Source: Copromyces sp. CBS 386.78
Lineage: Eukaryota > Ascomycota > Sordariomycetes > Sordariales > Sordariaceae
Direction of reading: 5' to 3'
Assembly: GCA_030685235.1 (NCBI GenBank)
Contig: MU839294.1
Span: forward strand, 1 to 38,182
DNA: 38,182 bases
Below the pieces are notes generated by a model. It worked only from the letters and a program-made list of their open reading frames with translations. It was not told the origin of the DNA and made no database searches. Position numbers and translations under genes: made by a program. Shown piece by piece: positions 9,546 through 21,200 of this stretch. Numbering within the stretch: the stretch's first letter is position 1; each line of letters starts with the position of its first letter.

Positions 9546-11055
9546 CTACTTCGCCGGCTCAACACTCTGCGGATAATAGAACACCTCATTCGGATCATAC
9601 ATGGCCTTAACCTGCTGCAACCTCGCCAAACTCCCCCTGTAATAATTCCCCACCGCCTCCGCCCTCATCATCGTCGGATCCGCATAATTGATATACATCC
9701 CCCACTGCTCCTGTTTCATATGATCCGTGAAGCTCTTGACCCATCCATCCAGGAAACTGAACCCATTGCTGGATAGTTGCCGCCGTAGTTGACCCTGTCG
9801 TAGAGCTCGTACAGAAACAGGTACTCGGGCGCGCGGTAGGCGTACGAGCTGGTGTAGTTGGCCGAGTTGGTTGTCGAAGACGTGATGGCGGAATTGGGAC
9901 CGCCGTGCATGTCGATGATGATGAACCAATCGCGCGAGACGCGCTTCATGTTGGCCGTGTTGATCCAGTAGTTTGCGACCGAGTTTAGGGCGGCGGAGGG
10001 GAGGGCGGTGGGTGACGAGGGATTTGGAGTAAAAGGTTTCGACCGTGTTATAAGGATGCGTGACATCTACCTTACTGTGCCGCCGTAAGTGTAATAGGTA
10101 AACGCTCCCATCCAGTCGTACTGTTGCGCGTTGCTCAAGCTCGCTCCCAGAGTGCTCAGCAACGGCTGCACAGCCGTCCTCAGCGCCGAGCTAGTACTCC
10201 CGTGATACAAACCCTGCAGTTGCGTCTGACTTGGCGAGCCGAAGACTCTCATGTTCATCTCCTTGGGCATATTCCCTGCCGCCAGCCAATCCTGCAACTT
10301 GCCCCATCCCGACGCAATCGACGACGCCGAGTTCCAGGGCAAGTCAATCTGGAAAGCGGTAACCTGACTAGGAGCAGCGAAGGTGTTGAACTTGAAAGAA
10401 GCCACAATGCCAAAAAGTTGGATCCGGCGCCCCTAAGAGCCCAGAAGAGGTCCGGGTTCTCGGTCGGCGATGCCGTCACAACGGTGCTGTTGGCAAGGAC
10501 GACGGTGGCGGCGGCGATCCAATCTACTGCAAGACCGTAGGTATGCGAGGAGAAGCCGAAGCCGCCGTGGAGGGAGTGGCCTCCTACTCCGACTCTGTTT
10601 CCAGTCCCTCTTAGTTGGCACATCGCCAGACCGGATGACGTGAGAGGTAAACGTACCCAGGACAAGTTCCATGCGAGAAAGCTCTCTTGCCCTGTTTATA
10701 CAGCTCCGTGGCCACATGCTCCAGTCTCGCTCCCGCTTGAACATCTGCGACATTCGTCGTCTTATCCAGCGTCACTTTCGACATGCGGTCCAATTCCACG
10801 ACCAGGTGCCCGTTCTCTCCGCCCAGACCGAAAGAGGCATAGCTGTGCCCTCCCGACTTTGGAGTGACTTTGATTCCCAGCTTCGCGGCGCAAGAGACGG
10901 CGCCTTGGATGTGTTGGACGGTGGTGGGGACGGCGATAGCTACCGGTGTGTAGGGCAGGCGTTGGTTGAAAGGGTTGACATCGGCCAGTTCCGTAGACTT
11001 GATATAGCTCGGTGACTGCTTGATGTTGATTGTGCTGGCAAACTTGTACGCAAGA
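9546..11055 (-). pseudogene. Glucooligosaccharide-oxidase-like FAD flavoprotein (AA7 type), pseudogene
   Basis: The family comprises secreted FAD oxidases that oxidise the reducing end of oligosaccharides. Seen on the minus strand: PFNQRLPYTPVAIAVP, then KSGGHSYASFGLGGENGHLV (the His that binds FAD), [20 protein letters not shown] (the Cys that binds FAD, spanning a good intron 10656-10595 with GTACGT and AG), [16 protein letters not shown], a substrate domain, and a berberine-bridge (BBE) end, MYDPNEVFYYPQSVEP, with stop at 9546. Breaks relative to the family: 2 extra nt in an A5 run at 10412-10416; 5 extra nt near 10069-10076, giving a TAG; 1 extra nt near 10008-10012; and 1 missing nt near 9769-9772. 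The N-terminal signal peptide cannot be found, and the readable frame is closed by a TGA just upstream. Sequencing error is possible for one break but unlikely for all. The gene is dead in this sequence. Confidence 0.8.
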
Positions 11056-11233
11056 TTAACAACCGGGGGTGATAAGGCGGGATCACGGCATCAAGGCCCC
11101 CGGGGATTAATAATCACTGAGCCGTCTCGGCCGTCTTTGACTTTGTGGGGAGCATAATTATAGGCTAAAGTGTAGCCGTTAGCCGTCATGCCGCTATTCA
11201 GGCCCGACGAGAACACACACCACACGGAGAGCG

Positions 11234-11244
11234 CTCTTATAAAG
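11234..11244 (-). promoter_or_regulatory. TATA-like box upstream of the oxidase pseudogene
   Basis: The minus strand reads CTTTATAAGAG here, about 180 bp before the first readable codons of the oxidase. It is a plausible core promoter for that gene, suggesting the missing signal-peptide exon once lay between. It could also be chance. Confidence 0.3.
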
Positions 11245-11281
11245 TGGCCTCTCTGCCCCAGATCAGACATACACAGCAGAC

Positions 11282-12504
11282 TCAGATTTGATGTGTCTTT
11301 AGAGCACGCCACAGCCTCCACGGGAGCTTCCAGCTCGCCTTGACTTTGAAGGGGTCAAAGTCAGCCTTCTCCAGCCGTTCCAAGTAGTCGGCAGCCGGCA
11401 CTGCTTCCAGCAGCACACCAAACCCCCTCTTGATATCTGCTTGTGTTGTGTCGGTCCCGCCGCTCATCGAGTAGACATGCTCCTGTTCTCCCTCGTGCTC
11501 ATAATCATGCCCCACCTCTTGCCCAGCCTTCAACTTCTTCAACATGTCCCTCGCCGTGATCAAATGGTCATTGGCCCTTGTAGCCACCTTGAACACGGCA
11601 TCCTGCAGGCCCTCGGCGTTGGGTCCTCGACGGAAGACGTCTTCTTCTCGAACGCCCACCTCGGCCATCACATCGAGGGGTAGTAACAGCGCAGGAGGCC
11701 GGGTGTTGCCTACGCTACCAGCCGGACCGTGGATAGGCTGTGACGGAGCGGCGAGGACGGGAATGCCGCGTAGTGTGGCCACAATGCCGCACGCCTTCCC
11801 GATGTGACTAGCCAGATGGTCCATATGTACCGATCGCAAAGGCACGGAAGCCAGGGTCATGTACATCAGGGTCGCGTACGTGTTCTCGGCGTAGTCTTCC
11901 AGCGAATCCAGGCTAACGAATGGCCTATTTTCCATATGTTGCTCGCGGGTGTTGATCAGACGCAGGAGCCAGAACTTGAGAGAAGTGGCGCTGCTGGGGC
12001 CGGCGCGGGCCAAGAGGTCTTGGACGGCTTGGTGGAGGACGATGGAGATGGGCTCGCGTGGGGGGTTGCCGGCGAAGACGCTGCTCACGGTTTCACGCCA
12101 GAAGGACATGCGCATGCGTGCCATGGTCGGGTTGGACACGGTCTCGGGGAGACGGGCGAGTTCGAGGTTCAGGGTACGGAGAGCATTGTAGGCGTTCCGG
12201 GAGGAGGAAGGGACCAATTGTCGGAGGAGGAAGGCTTCGTAGTCGCCATGTCTGGATGGAGGAGAATTAAATTAGCGGGAGTCAATCAAAGTAAAAAGGG
12301 AAGAAACTAATTGACAGACTTGAGCTGGTTCTCACAGTACTGCCGGGCCTTGTCGACGTCGACGTCAGTGATGGTGGTCGCGATGCCTCGTCTGCTGGGA
12401 AGGCAAGGCTGCCACCAAGGCTGAAGCTGGAGACGGACAAGTGCTGGCCGTAGAGGTACCCGCTGCCTCAGGCCATGGCTAACTGATGGAGAAGATAGTA
12501 TCAT
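11282..12504 (-). CDS. NDUFAF6-like mitochondrial squalene/phytoene-synthase-fold protein, 384 aa
   Basis: Homologues (human NDUFAF6) help assemble mitochondrial complex I; they have a squalene/phytoene-synthase fold but are not thought to make isoprenoids. Exon 1 is 12504-12320 and exon 2 is 12251-11282. The intron (68 nt) has an unusual GTCTGT donor, a GCTAAT branch site and a CCAG acceptor; splicing gives YCENQLKHGDYEAFLLRQLV. The first 45 residues are rich in Arg, Leu and Ser with no acids and end SRRGIATT, a typical matrix-targeting peptide. The body shows NAYNALRTLNLELARLPE, MRMSFWRETV and LDSLEDYAENTYATLMYM, where the fold's metal-binding Asp motif is degenerate, then HIGKACGIVATLRGIP and LPLDVMAEVGV. 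It ends 64 residues after the DHLITARDMLKK helix. It is divergent from RAD5 with 488 bp between starts. Fold assignment is firm; the assembly role is inferred from homology. Confidence 0.82.
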
Positions 12505-12992
12505 GGTGGAAGAACAGAAGCGGTACTGTTTTCCCCGCTGTTACAACAACAAAGGTCACATCTCGGTGACAAGCCGACGACTGCGACATGGCATGTTTTG
12601 GACAATTCCACTGGGGACGATGTCACGCCGTGCCCCTCAAGCGCCATATGTTTTAGCGCATGTTAGTGAGAGCTCCTGACGCTTGGCATAGGTGGCCCAA
12701 GCTCCTTTCCGTCTCAAGTGGCGCGTAATCACCTGACAGCGGGAAAGCGGCAAACGAATGGCAGGCCAAAGTTCACGGTTGCCAACGGCCCAGTCGCGTC
12801 TCCCATTCAGCGCAACACTCCAGTGCATCTGGTTACACTTTCTGACTGAATTGCTTGGTCACTTTTCGGTATTGTACACAACCCGTACCTTAGCTACCTA
12901 ATCAGCAGCCTAATACCGGCTATAAAGCTGTTCCCATGGGCTGAACAACGCCTTAAACGACTGGAAACTCAACTAAGCGGCATCATAATAAC
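12505..12992. promoter_or_regulatory. Divergent promoter region, NDUFAF6-like gene and RAD5
   Basis: This 488-bp gap separates two divergently transcribed starts and should contain both promoters. No coding exon is convincing and I recognise no specific factor site. Confidence 0.5.
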
Positions 12993-15900
12993 ATGGACTT
13001 CACCGACGAGCCCCCATCCAAGAAGCGCCGGTTCCTGGTCGACCACCTTGATGACTCGGACCATGTCGTCGTTGCCGGCCCCAGTTCGTCTCCCCAGTTC
13101 AGCGCTCCCCCGAGCTCACCTCCCAGGAAGAAATTCCTAAAAGCTCCAAACGAAGAAGAAGCAACGCCTCGAAAGCCCAAGGATGCGGACGACGACGACG
13201 ACGACGACGACGACAACGACGACCAAGAACCACCGAGATTCTTCACAGACGATGGCGGATTAACGCCCCACGCCATGAAGCTTTGTGCTCCTTTATTTGC
13301 GGATCTGCCCAAACCAGATCCCAGAAGAGGATATCTCCTCAAAGATATCGACACTCCTCCAGTCGCGACACCGCAACAACATGTGACACCCCCCGTGGCC
13401 GAGTCCCCCCAGCTGGCGTTCGACAAAGACACGTTCGAAGCCTTTGTTGGCGAAAAGGTTGCCATCGATATCCTCCACGTCATAAGCAAGAACTGCGGCA
13501 ACGATATAGAAAGAGCTGTCAATATGTATCTGGACGGAACATGGAAGAAACTACACCGGGCGCCTCCAGTCCGAGTCAACTCGCATTCGCCCCTGATTGT
13601 AGGAGGCCAGTCTCCCAAGAAAGCATCATCAACAACACCACAAGCACGATCGAAACCACCAGCAGGAGAGACCCAGTTTCTCCCCTCAATGCCAGAAGCC
13701 CGCTATGTCGGCGCATTTGGTGTTGAGGGATGGGCTACCAGGAGCGGGACCGGCCTCCTCAGGCACGGCGATATTGTCAAAATTGAGCGCCAAAAGATCC
13801 AACCACCCACTGTCGCAAGAAAAGGGCAAACCAAGCCTGGGACTCCCCAGTCCATACCACGGGTCAGCGCGGCAGCCGCCAAACGTGTCGATGTCATAGT
13901 CCGCTTCACCGACGCCAGCGGCCGGGAACTTGGTCGTCTCGCCAAAGACACAGCCAACTGGGTGTCACCCTTAATAGACCAGAAAATTTGCAGGTTCGAA
14001 GGCATCTGCGTCTACGCGCCCGAGCGACTACGAACGAACGAGACCGTCTTCCTACAGCTCAAGTGCTACCTGCTCCGGTCAGCCTTCTTCGAGAGAACCG
14101 TCCAACTAGCCGACAACAGGGCCGCCGGGTTCCACGAGAAAGACGAGACCACAGAAGAGAAGGAACTCCGGTTGAGGCAAGTTGCGCTTGTCAGGCTGTT
14201 CCAAGAGATCAATCTTGTCCCTTCTCGAGGCAATGCCGCTGCCGCCAGAGATGCCAGGAAAGAGCTGCTTGAAGCAGCAGAGATGGCCGAGAAGAAGGCC
14301 ATGGACAAGGCCAAGGCCGGCGACAACAACAATAACGGGTCCGCTTCTCCCTCGGAAGAGGCCGAAGAGGGCCAGGAGCTCCAACAAGACCAACTCGATG
14401 CGCTGTACAAGAAAGCCCAGTCGTTCGACTTTGACACCCCCGAGGCCGAACCAGCTGACACGTTCGCCATGACCTTGCGTCCATACCAGAAGCAATCGCT
14501 GTACTGGATGCTGGCCAAAGAGAAGAACCAGCGAACAGAAGACCGCGAAACATCCATGCATCCCTTGTGGGAAGAGTATACCTGGCCGCTCAAGGACCAC
14601 GACGACAAGGACTTGCCTGTGGTTCCTGACCAACCCCGTTTTTATGTCAACCCGTACTCTGGCGATCTGTCACTCGACTTCCCCAAGCAAGAACAGCATT
14701 GTCTTGGTGGAATCTTGGCTGACGAGATGGGACTTGGTGCGTTTGTCTCTACCCTTTTCCTCTGCTTTTGACATGTATCCCAGCTAACAGTTCTGTGTAC
14801 AGGCAAAACCATCCAAATGCTTTCCCTGATCCATTCACACAGATCCGAAGCAGCCATTAAAGCGCGGGAGGCTGGTCCTACCTCGGTCAACAACCTCCCA
14901 CGTCTACCAGCAGTATCTGGACAGAAGACCACAGTCGACGCTCCATGCACAACACTGGTGGTTGCCCCCATGTCCTTGCTAGCGCAATGGCAAAGCGAAG
15001 CCGAGAATGCTTCCAAGGAGGGTACTCTCAAGACCATGATGTACTATGGCACGGAGAAGAATGTGGATCTGCTGGCCATGTGCTGCGAAGCCAATGCGGC
15101 CAACGCGCCAGACGTGATCGTCACCAGCTATGGAGTCGTCCTCTCCGAGTTTACCCAACTCACCACCAAGAACGCAGACAGACTCAACAGCCGCGGTCTC
15201 TTCTCCCTCAACTTCTTCCGCGTCATCCTGGACGAAGCACATAATATCAAGAATCGCCAAGCCAAGACCTCCCGAGCATGCTACGAGATCGCCGCCGAAC
15301 ACCGCTGGGTCCTCACCGGAACACCCATCGTCAACCGCCTCGAAGACCTCTTCAGCCTCGTCCGCTTCTTGCGTGTTGAGCCATGGAACAACTTTTCCTT
15401 CTGGCGAACGTTCATCACCGTCCCCTTCGAGTCCAAGAACTTTGTCCGCGCCCTAGACGTCGTCCAAACGGTCCTCGAGCCGCTCGTCATGCGCCGCACC
15501 AAAGACATGAAGACTCCCGACGGCCAATTCCTTGTCCCGCTTCCGCCCAAACACATCGAGATCGTCGATATTGAACTCTCCGAGCCTGAGAGGGCAGTTT
15601 ACGACTACGTCTTCAAACACGCCAAGCGGACATTCTTGGATAACATGCAAGCTGGCACGGTCATGAAGGCGTTCACCTCCATCTTTGCGCAGATCTTGCG
15701 GCTTCGCCAAACGTGCTGCCATCCTTTACTCGTCCGCAACCAGGAGAATCTCGCTGATGAGGAGGAAGCCAACATGGCCGCCGACGTCGCGGCGGGATTA
15801 GCAGACGACATGGACCTGCAATCTCTCATCGAGCGCTTCACCGCCACCACGGACGACGCCTCAACCACCAACAACTTCGGCGCCCACGTCCTCAAACAGA

Positions 15901-16804
15901 TCCGTGACGAAGCAGTCAACGAATGTCCCATCTGCGCTGAAGAGCCTATGATCGACCAGGCCGTGACAGGATGCTGGCACTCGGCGTGCAAGAAATGTCT
16001 GCTCGATTACATCAAGCACCAAACCGACCGTAACGAGGTCCCGCGGTGCTTCCAATGCCGCGAGCACATCAACATCCGCGACATATTCGAAGTCATCCGA
16101 CACGACGATGACCCGGAGACACCACCCTCCATGTCTACTCCAGGGGCAAGTCCCGAACCTCGAATCAGCCTCCAACGCGTCGGCGCCAACGACTCCTCGG
16201 CCAAAATCGTCGCTCTAATCTCCCACCTTCGCGCGCTCCGTCAAGAACACCCCAAGATGAAATCCCTGGTCATCTCCCAGTTCACCTCCTTCCTCACTTT
16301 AATCTCGGCCGCTCTCGCCCGCCACAAGATTGCTTTTCTTCGTCTGGATGGGTCCATGTCCCAAAAGGCTCGCGCCGCTGTGCTTACAGAGTTCCAATCC
16401 ACCAACAAGTTCTGCGTCCTGCTGCTCAGTCTAAAAGCGGGCGGTGTCGGCCTGAACCTGACGAGTGCCAAGAGGGTCTACATGATGGACCCGTGGTGGT
16501 CCTTTGCCGTGGAGGCGCAGGCGATTGATCGGGTGCATCGCATGGGGCAGGAGGATGAGGTGAGGGTATATCGGTTTATTGTGAAGCAAAGTGTGGAAAT
16601 GAGGATGTTGAGGGTGCAGGAGAGGAAGAAGTTTATGTGAGTCGTCGCCCTTGCCCCTTTCTTTGCTTGTGATAGTGATGGATACTAGACCAAGTGCTAA
16701 CGTGGTGATGAAAACGCAGTGCGACGTCCCTGGGCATGATGTCCGACGAAGAAAAGAAGATGCAGAGGATTGAGGATATTAAGGAGCTGTTGAGCTCAGA
16801 TTGA
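12993..16804 (+). CDS. DNA repair helicase / E3 ubiquitin ligase RAD5 (MUS-41), 1,220 aa
   Basis: SWI/SNF-type ATPase with an embedded RING that promotes K63-linked PCNA polyubiquitination and replication-fork reversal in error-free damage tolerance; acts in the nucleus. Exons: 12993-14736, 14803-16636 and 16720-16804. Introns are 66 and 83 nt with GCTAAC branch sites. Order of domains: acidic run (nine Asp, then NDD, about residues 66-77), UBA-like helices IERAVNMYLDGTW (about 170-185), HIRAN domain from RYVGAFGVEGW (about 237-345), Walker A DEMGLGKT split by intron 1 (about 576-583), DEAH box at 725-728, C3HC4 RING from CPICAEEP (956) to CFQCRE (about 1000), then the C-terminal helicase half with SLKAGGVGLNLT and DRVHRMGQEDEV. 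It ends SLGMMSDEEKK...IKELLSSD. Length matches the fungal family. The frame stays open past exon 1 into the intron, so an unspliced reading would stop at 592 aa. N. crassa mus-41 is the published RAD5 homologue. Confidence 0.96.
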
Positions 16805-18213
16805 GCCCCATAATCAACCGTGTCGTCATCATGTGCAGTATTAGAGAACAAGCTGGGAGTGGGAGGGGGCATTGGGGTCATCGCATTCAATGGGTATATC
16901 GGAGCAATAGCATATTAAAGGTGGTTTTGGTTATGGCTCATCCGTTTCGCTCGGGTTTGGCGCTTGTGTACCTAGGTATATGGATGCTATCAGGCAAGTG
17001 ATACGGGTCATGAACATCATGTGGTATTCTACAATGTCGGATTCATGATGTGGTCTTTCAAAAGTTCCAGGTTTTTTTTTTTTTTTTTTGGATGTTCTCT
17101 CCCCTTCAATGCCTTACCTACCTACCTTACCGAAACTGACAACACTTCCCTGCCCGCGATTGATCATTACAAGCACAGAGTGAGAGGAATCCCCAAGAGC
17201 TTGAAGAGTCGAGGTATATGATCACAGAGTATGTACCTATAGAGGTACCCATCGTCCAGCGTCCTCTTCTCGACTCCAGTCGCCGCAGTCGGTGCCGACT
17301 TACCGGACTGGATGACTTCGCACCAGCCACCAGATCTGGCTGTAGCTGACTGGGTTGGTTGGGGTTTGCCGTCTTGCTCTTTGGTTTCGAGGTTGAGACG
17401 TTGAGTTGGTGCCATATAGTGCAGTCAGTTCTAGGTTCGACAGTTGTTCATCGGTTGAGGCGGTGGAGACCCGGATTTATGCGCTTAAAGATAATGTTGG
17501 AGACTCGGAGGGCGGGATAGGTTTGCCGCGGGAGGTGCCGGTGACGCTGTAGGTGAGCTTACCGAGAGCTGTATCATGTATGTGGCAAAAGGCAATGTAA
17601 TGGTAAAGAACAGGAGGGCTTGAAGGGAGATCATGATAAACGAATACGGGTCACTTCAATGAACCTAAACCTGAGGCTGTTGATAATCAAATTCAAGGAG
17701 ATGAAGAAGAAGAGCTTCCCGCAATTATTCTAATAGCTGGGTACAGAGGGTCGGTCGGTCCCCTGGGACTGCATGTCGTTCAAAGTTCAAACCCGGGAAA
17801 TTCTCTGCACAAAGTGGCATTAATGCAGTTCCTAGACTAGACCTGAGCTTGGCCCGGAAAGAACAAAGAGACAGGTACGGAGCTGAGCAAACGGTAGGCC
17901 GACCGCCGACATAAGGTAGTCACATAGACCAAATGACCGCGGCTCGGCTCGTGCTTAACACCATGTATTAGTCCATAGCCTCTAGAATACAGGGCTGCCA
18001 ACATCTTTACGACACCCCAAAGCTTGGATGTTAGCCCCATTTCTGACCACATTGACAACAAATTGGACTACCACTGAACGCCTTCCCTCAAGCCTCCGGG
18101 GCTACTGCCTATGCTAATCCTACAAACTCCGGCAACGCCAGTGCATGCCACACCCTGAACTATGTAGCTCGTACACCCATCCGTATGATATCCCATCCAG
18201 AAAAAAAAACTCA
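16805..18213. other. 1.4-kb convergent intergenic region
   Basis: This lies between the stops of RAD5 (+) and the histidine kinase (-) and so should hold both 3' UTRs and terminators. It contains a T18 run (17072-17089) and a nearby TACC cluster. A minus-strand frame of 82 codons (17415-17167, starting MAPTQRLNLETKEQDGKP) has plausible composition in its first 55 residues but no recognised domain or good splice partner; I do not call it a gene. Confidence 0.5.
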
Positions 18214-21200
18214 TCAACCATCTCCCAAAATGGCCCCCAAATCCTTCATCCTAACCGGCTTTGTCAAGAACAAATCCACTCCGCTCGCCAGTGCATCCTT
18301 CTGTATCGTCCCGCTCGTGACTCCTGTGAGCGCCACGACTGTTGCGGGCTCCAGACCCTTTTCCGTCATACCGTCATCCATGTCATCATCGCCCTTGACT
18401 TGCACATCCTGCACTTGTTCCATGTCCCGTGGCGCTCCAGCATTCCCATCTGCAGGTGGAACACTCCCGTCTTCACCTCCTCCGACCGGCGCTGGCGCAA
18501 CTGTCGTCGGCTTGGGAGATGCCTGTTCAACCTGCTGCCTCTGTACGACTCTCTTCCCATCCCCATCTCCAGTTTCAGTTTCAGCTACAGCGCCGACTTC
18601 TTCGAGATTCGTCACTCCAACACCGCCACCACCACCATTACCGATAACCGCATCCAAACTCCCAGCTCTCGCCCTTGCCTCACCCGCCTTGTCCGCTGCA
18701 GTGGTGCCCCTTTTCGTCGAATTCCTGCCCACACTCTTACTCCTGTACACAGGAAACTCCCTCTCAAACTGCCTGATCCTCCTTGTGGCCTCCAATCCAT
18801 CCATCACCGGCATGCTGATATCCATCAACACCCACTTGTACCGTCCCGGGCTCTCCTTGTAGATCTCCACTGCCTCCAGCCCGTTGCGGGCAGTAGCAAA
18901 GGGACGATGCTTCTTGCGCATCGCCGAGGCGAGGATGTGAAGGTTTATGGGGTTGTCGTCTACGAGGAGACAGGCCTTTTCTTCCTGATTTGCTGAGAGA
19001 TTGGAAGACGGGTTGCGGGCTTGAGAGGGTGAGTTTGGCAGGGACTGGGAGGGCCGAGGGTTGGGAGGGGAGGAAGGTAGGGAAGGGGAGGAGGTTGGGA
19101 CAACAGGGAAGGTAGATGACTTGGTGAGGGAACGTGTTTCAACATGAAGCTCAGCGAGTTGCCCATGAGTGAGCGGAGGGGTGGTCATCAGTATTGATTG
19201 CTGACGCCGGGCTTCGACCGGTTCGAGCTGTTCGGGCGGTTTCGGCGGCGGTGACACATCCGGGACGGCGGCGGTGCCTGTCTTGGGGTCATTTGTGGTC
19301 GCGGCGGTAGCGGCAGCCCCAGCGGTACCCCCGCTTGTAGGGACAGCATTGTCGAGGGTCCTGGCGTTGGCGTTACTAGTAGCGGAAGGAAGGATCGAAT
19401 TGATGGTATGCGACATAGGTGACACCTGATCATAGTCCTCAGGGGAAGCGGGGACCTCGGTTAAGACCGGTGGTGACATGGTGGAGTCGAATGGCGACGG
19501 CGACGACACCTCGGAGACGAAGACGGTGGTGAAACCCAGGGGCAGGTCCATGTTGTTCGCTTTCTCTTTCCCAGTACGGGACCGTGGCGGCAGCGGGGGC
19601 CTGGTGACTGGCATCTTGACCTTCTCTTGCTGTGATGACAAGGAAGGCTCCTCTTGCTTCGGTTTGGGGGCAACTGCTTCCTCTGTGTTGGGCGGCGTGG
19701 CATCCTTCGTCTCATCATCCCCTTCCACCTTCTCATCCTTTCCCACGGACGTCTGCTGAACCAGAGGTGTTCCGACATTCCCCTTGATCCTCTGCATCAT
19801 AGGCCGAGTCGCAGTAGCCGCCGTGACCTTGTTCGTTACAAACAGGGCATCCCGGAAATCATCCGCCAGATAGGGCAAGAACCTCGACTTCTTGTTGACG
19901 ATCTGGAAAACCTCGGGGTCGGACATTTTCCTCTGCAGAACATCCAGATCAATGCTAGACTCGGATGAGGTCCGTGACAGTAGCTCGTTCTCTGCTTGTC
20001 CTCCCATTTCACCAACTCTTCCCTTCAGCGGGACGGGATGACTCTGAAGACACTTCCTCAGTGTCTTGGCCAACTTCCTTGGCCCAACCCTGTTGCCACG
20101 TCTGTTAGTATTTGCTCATGGCCATAGAGGTAGTCATCGACATGGGAAAGAAAACTCACGGCTGCCCGATAAACTCCATCACGCTCGCCACCCCTTTCCC
20201 TCCAGCAGCAGCATCACCCCTAGACAGTGACAGGTGCTGCGCAACAACTTCATTCCCGCACACCACCACCAACGGGCCGGGCAACATTCTCGACGCGAAC
20301 ATCCTCCCACTAATCTTGCCACCAGCGCCATCATCCGGGCACATACCCAACACAAACCTATCGCTACAAATTGTCATCTGCGCGTCCGCTGGGTTTGTCA
20401 CCACCCGACACCCAAGCCAATCCCTGCACATCCTCTCCATGATCCCCCCCCTCACAACTTCCCTCCCCTTCGCATTGACCGGCTTACCCCACCCAGCGTC
20501 GTCGGGCTCCTTGTCTCCCAGCCCATCGAAACCGAGCAAGCAAACCCTTAACCCCCTCAGCGCCTCCCTATGCTCCGCTATATCCTTCTCCTCAGGCCTT
20601 GGTTCCGGACTCGAATGGAGAAGCGGTGTGATCACTCTAACCGTCGTGCCTTCGCCCGGTCGGGAGTCGACGACGACGCGCCCACCTAGGGCATCGACGA
20701 TCTGTTTCACAATAGAAAGGCCGAGGCCGGGGCCAGGGGTGAGACTGTCTTCCTTTTGGAAGGGCGAAAAAGCCTTCTCGCGGAGAAAACGGGGGGTGAT
20801 TCCTTTGCCCGTATCCGAGACGGTGAGTATCACGTTTGAGCGATTCTGTTCACCCAACCCGACCCCGAGGCTGCCCTTCTTGCGGTTGGGATTGAGATTG
20901 GGGTGGGAAGGGGGGTGCTTGCTGTCCGTTTCGATGCCGGTGTCTTCTGCTTCGTCTTCGACGTCTGTGGAGGCGAAAGAAGAGCGAGGTCCGGAGGGGA
21001 TAGCTTGAGCGGTTAGGGCGAGCTTGATGAATCCCTTACGAGTGAACTTGAGTGCGTTGCCGAATAAGTTCATGAGGATGCGGCGCAACGCACCGGGTTG
21101 GGCGTAGTAGGACCAGTTGACGGTGTGGTCGATATCAAGGTAGATAGCGACATTGTCTTCACCTGGATCGGCACCACGTTGGTTGCACCATCGCTGGAAG

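Noticed and set aside
10066..10075. GTAAGG in the oxidase pseudogene as an intron donor
   Set aside because: Conserved family text (DVTHPYNTVETFYSKS) starts immediately after it, so it is a 5-nt insertion and not an intron.
14737..14771. RAD5 exon 1 read through to a 592-aa protein
   Set aside because: The Walker A motif is split here by a clear intron (GTGCGT, GCTAAC, TACAG); splicing restores GLGKTIQM.
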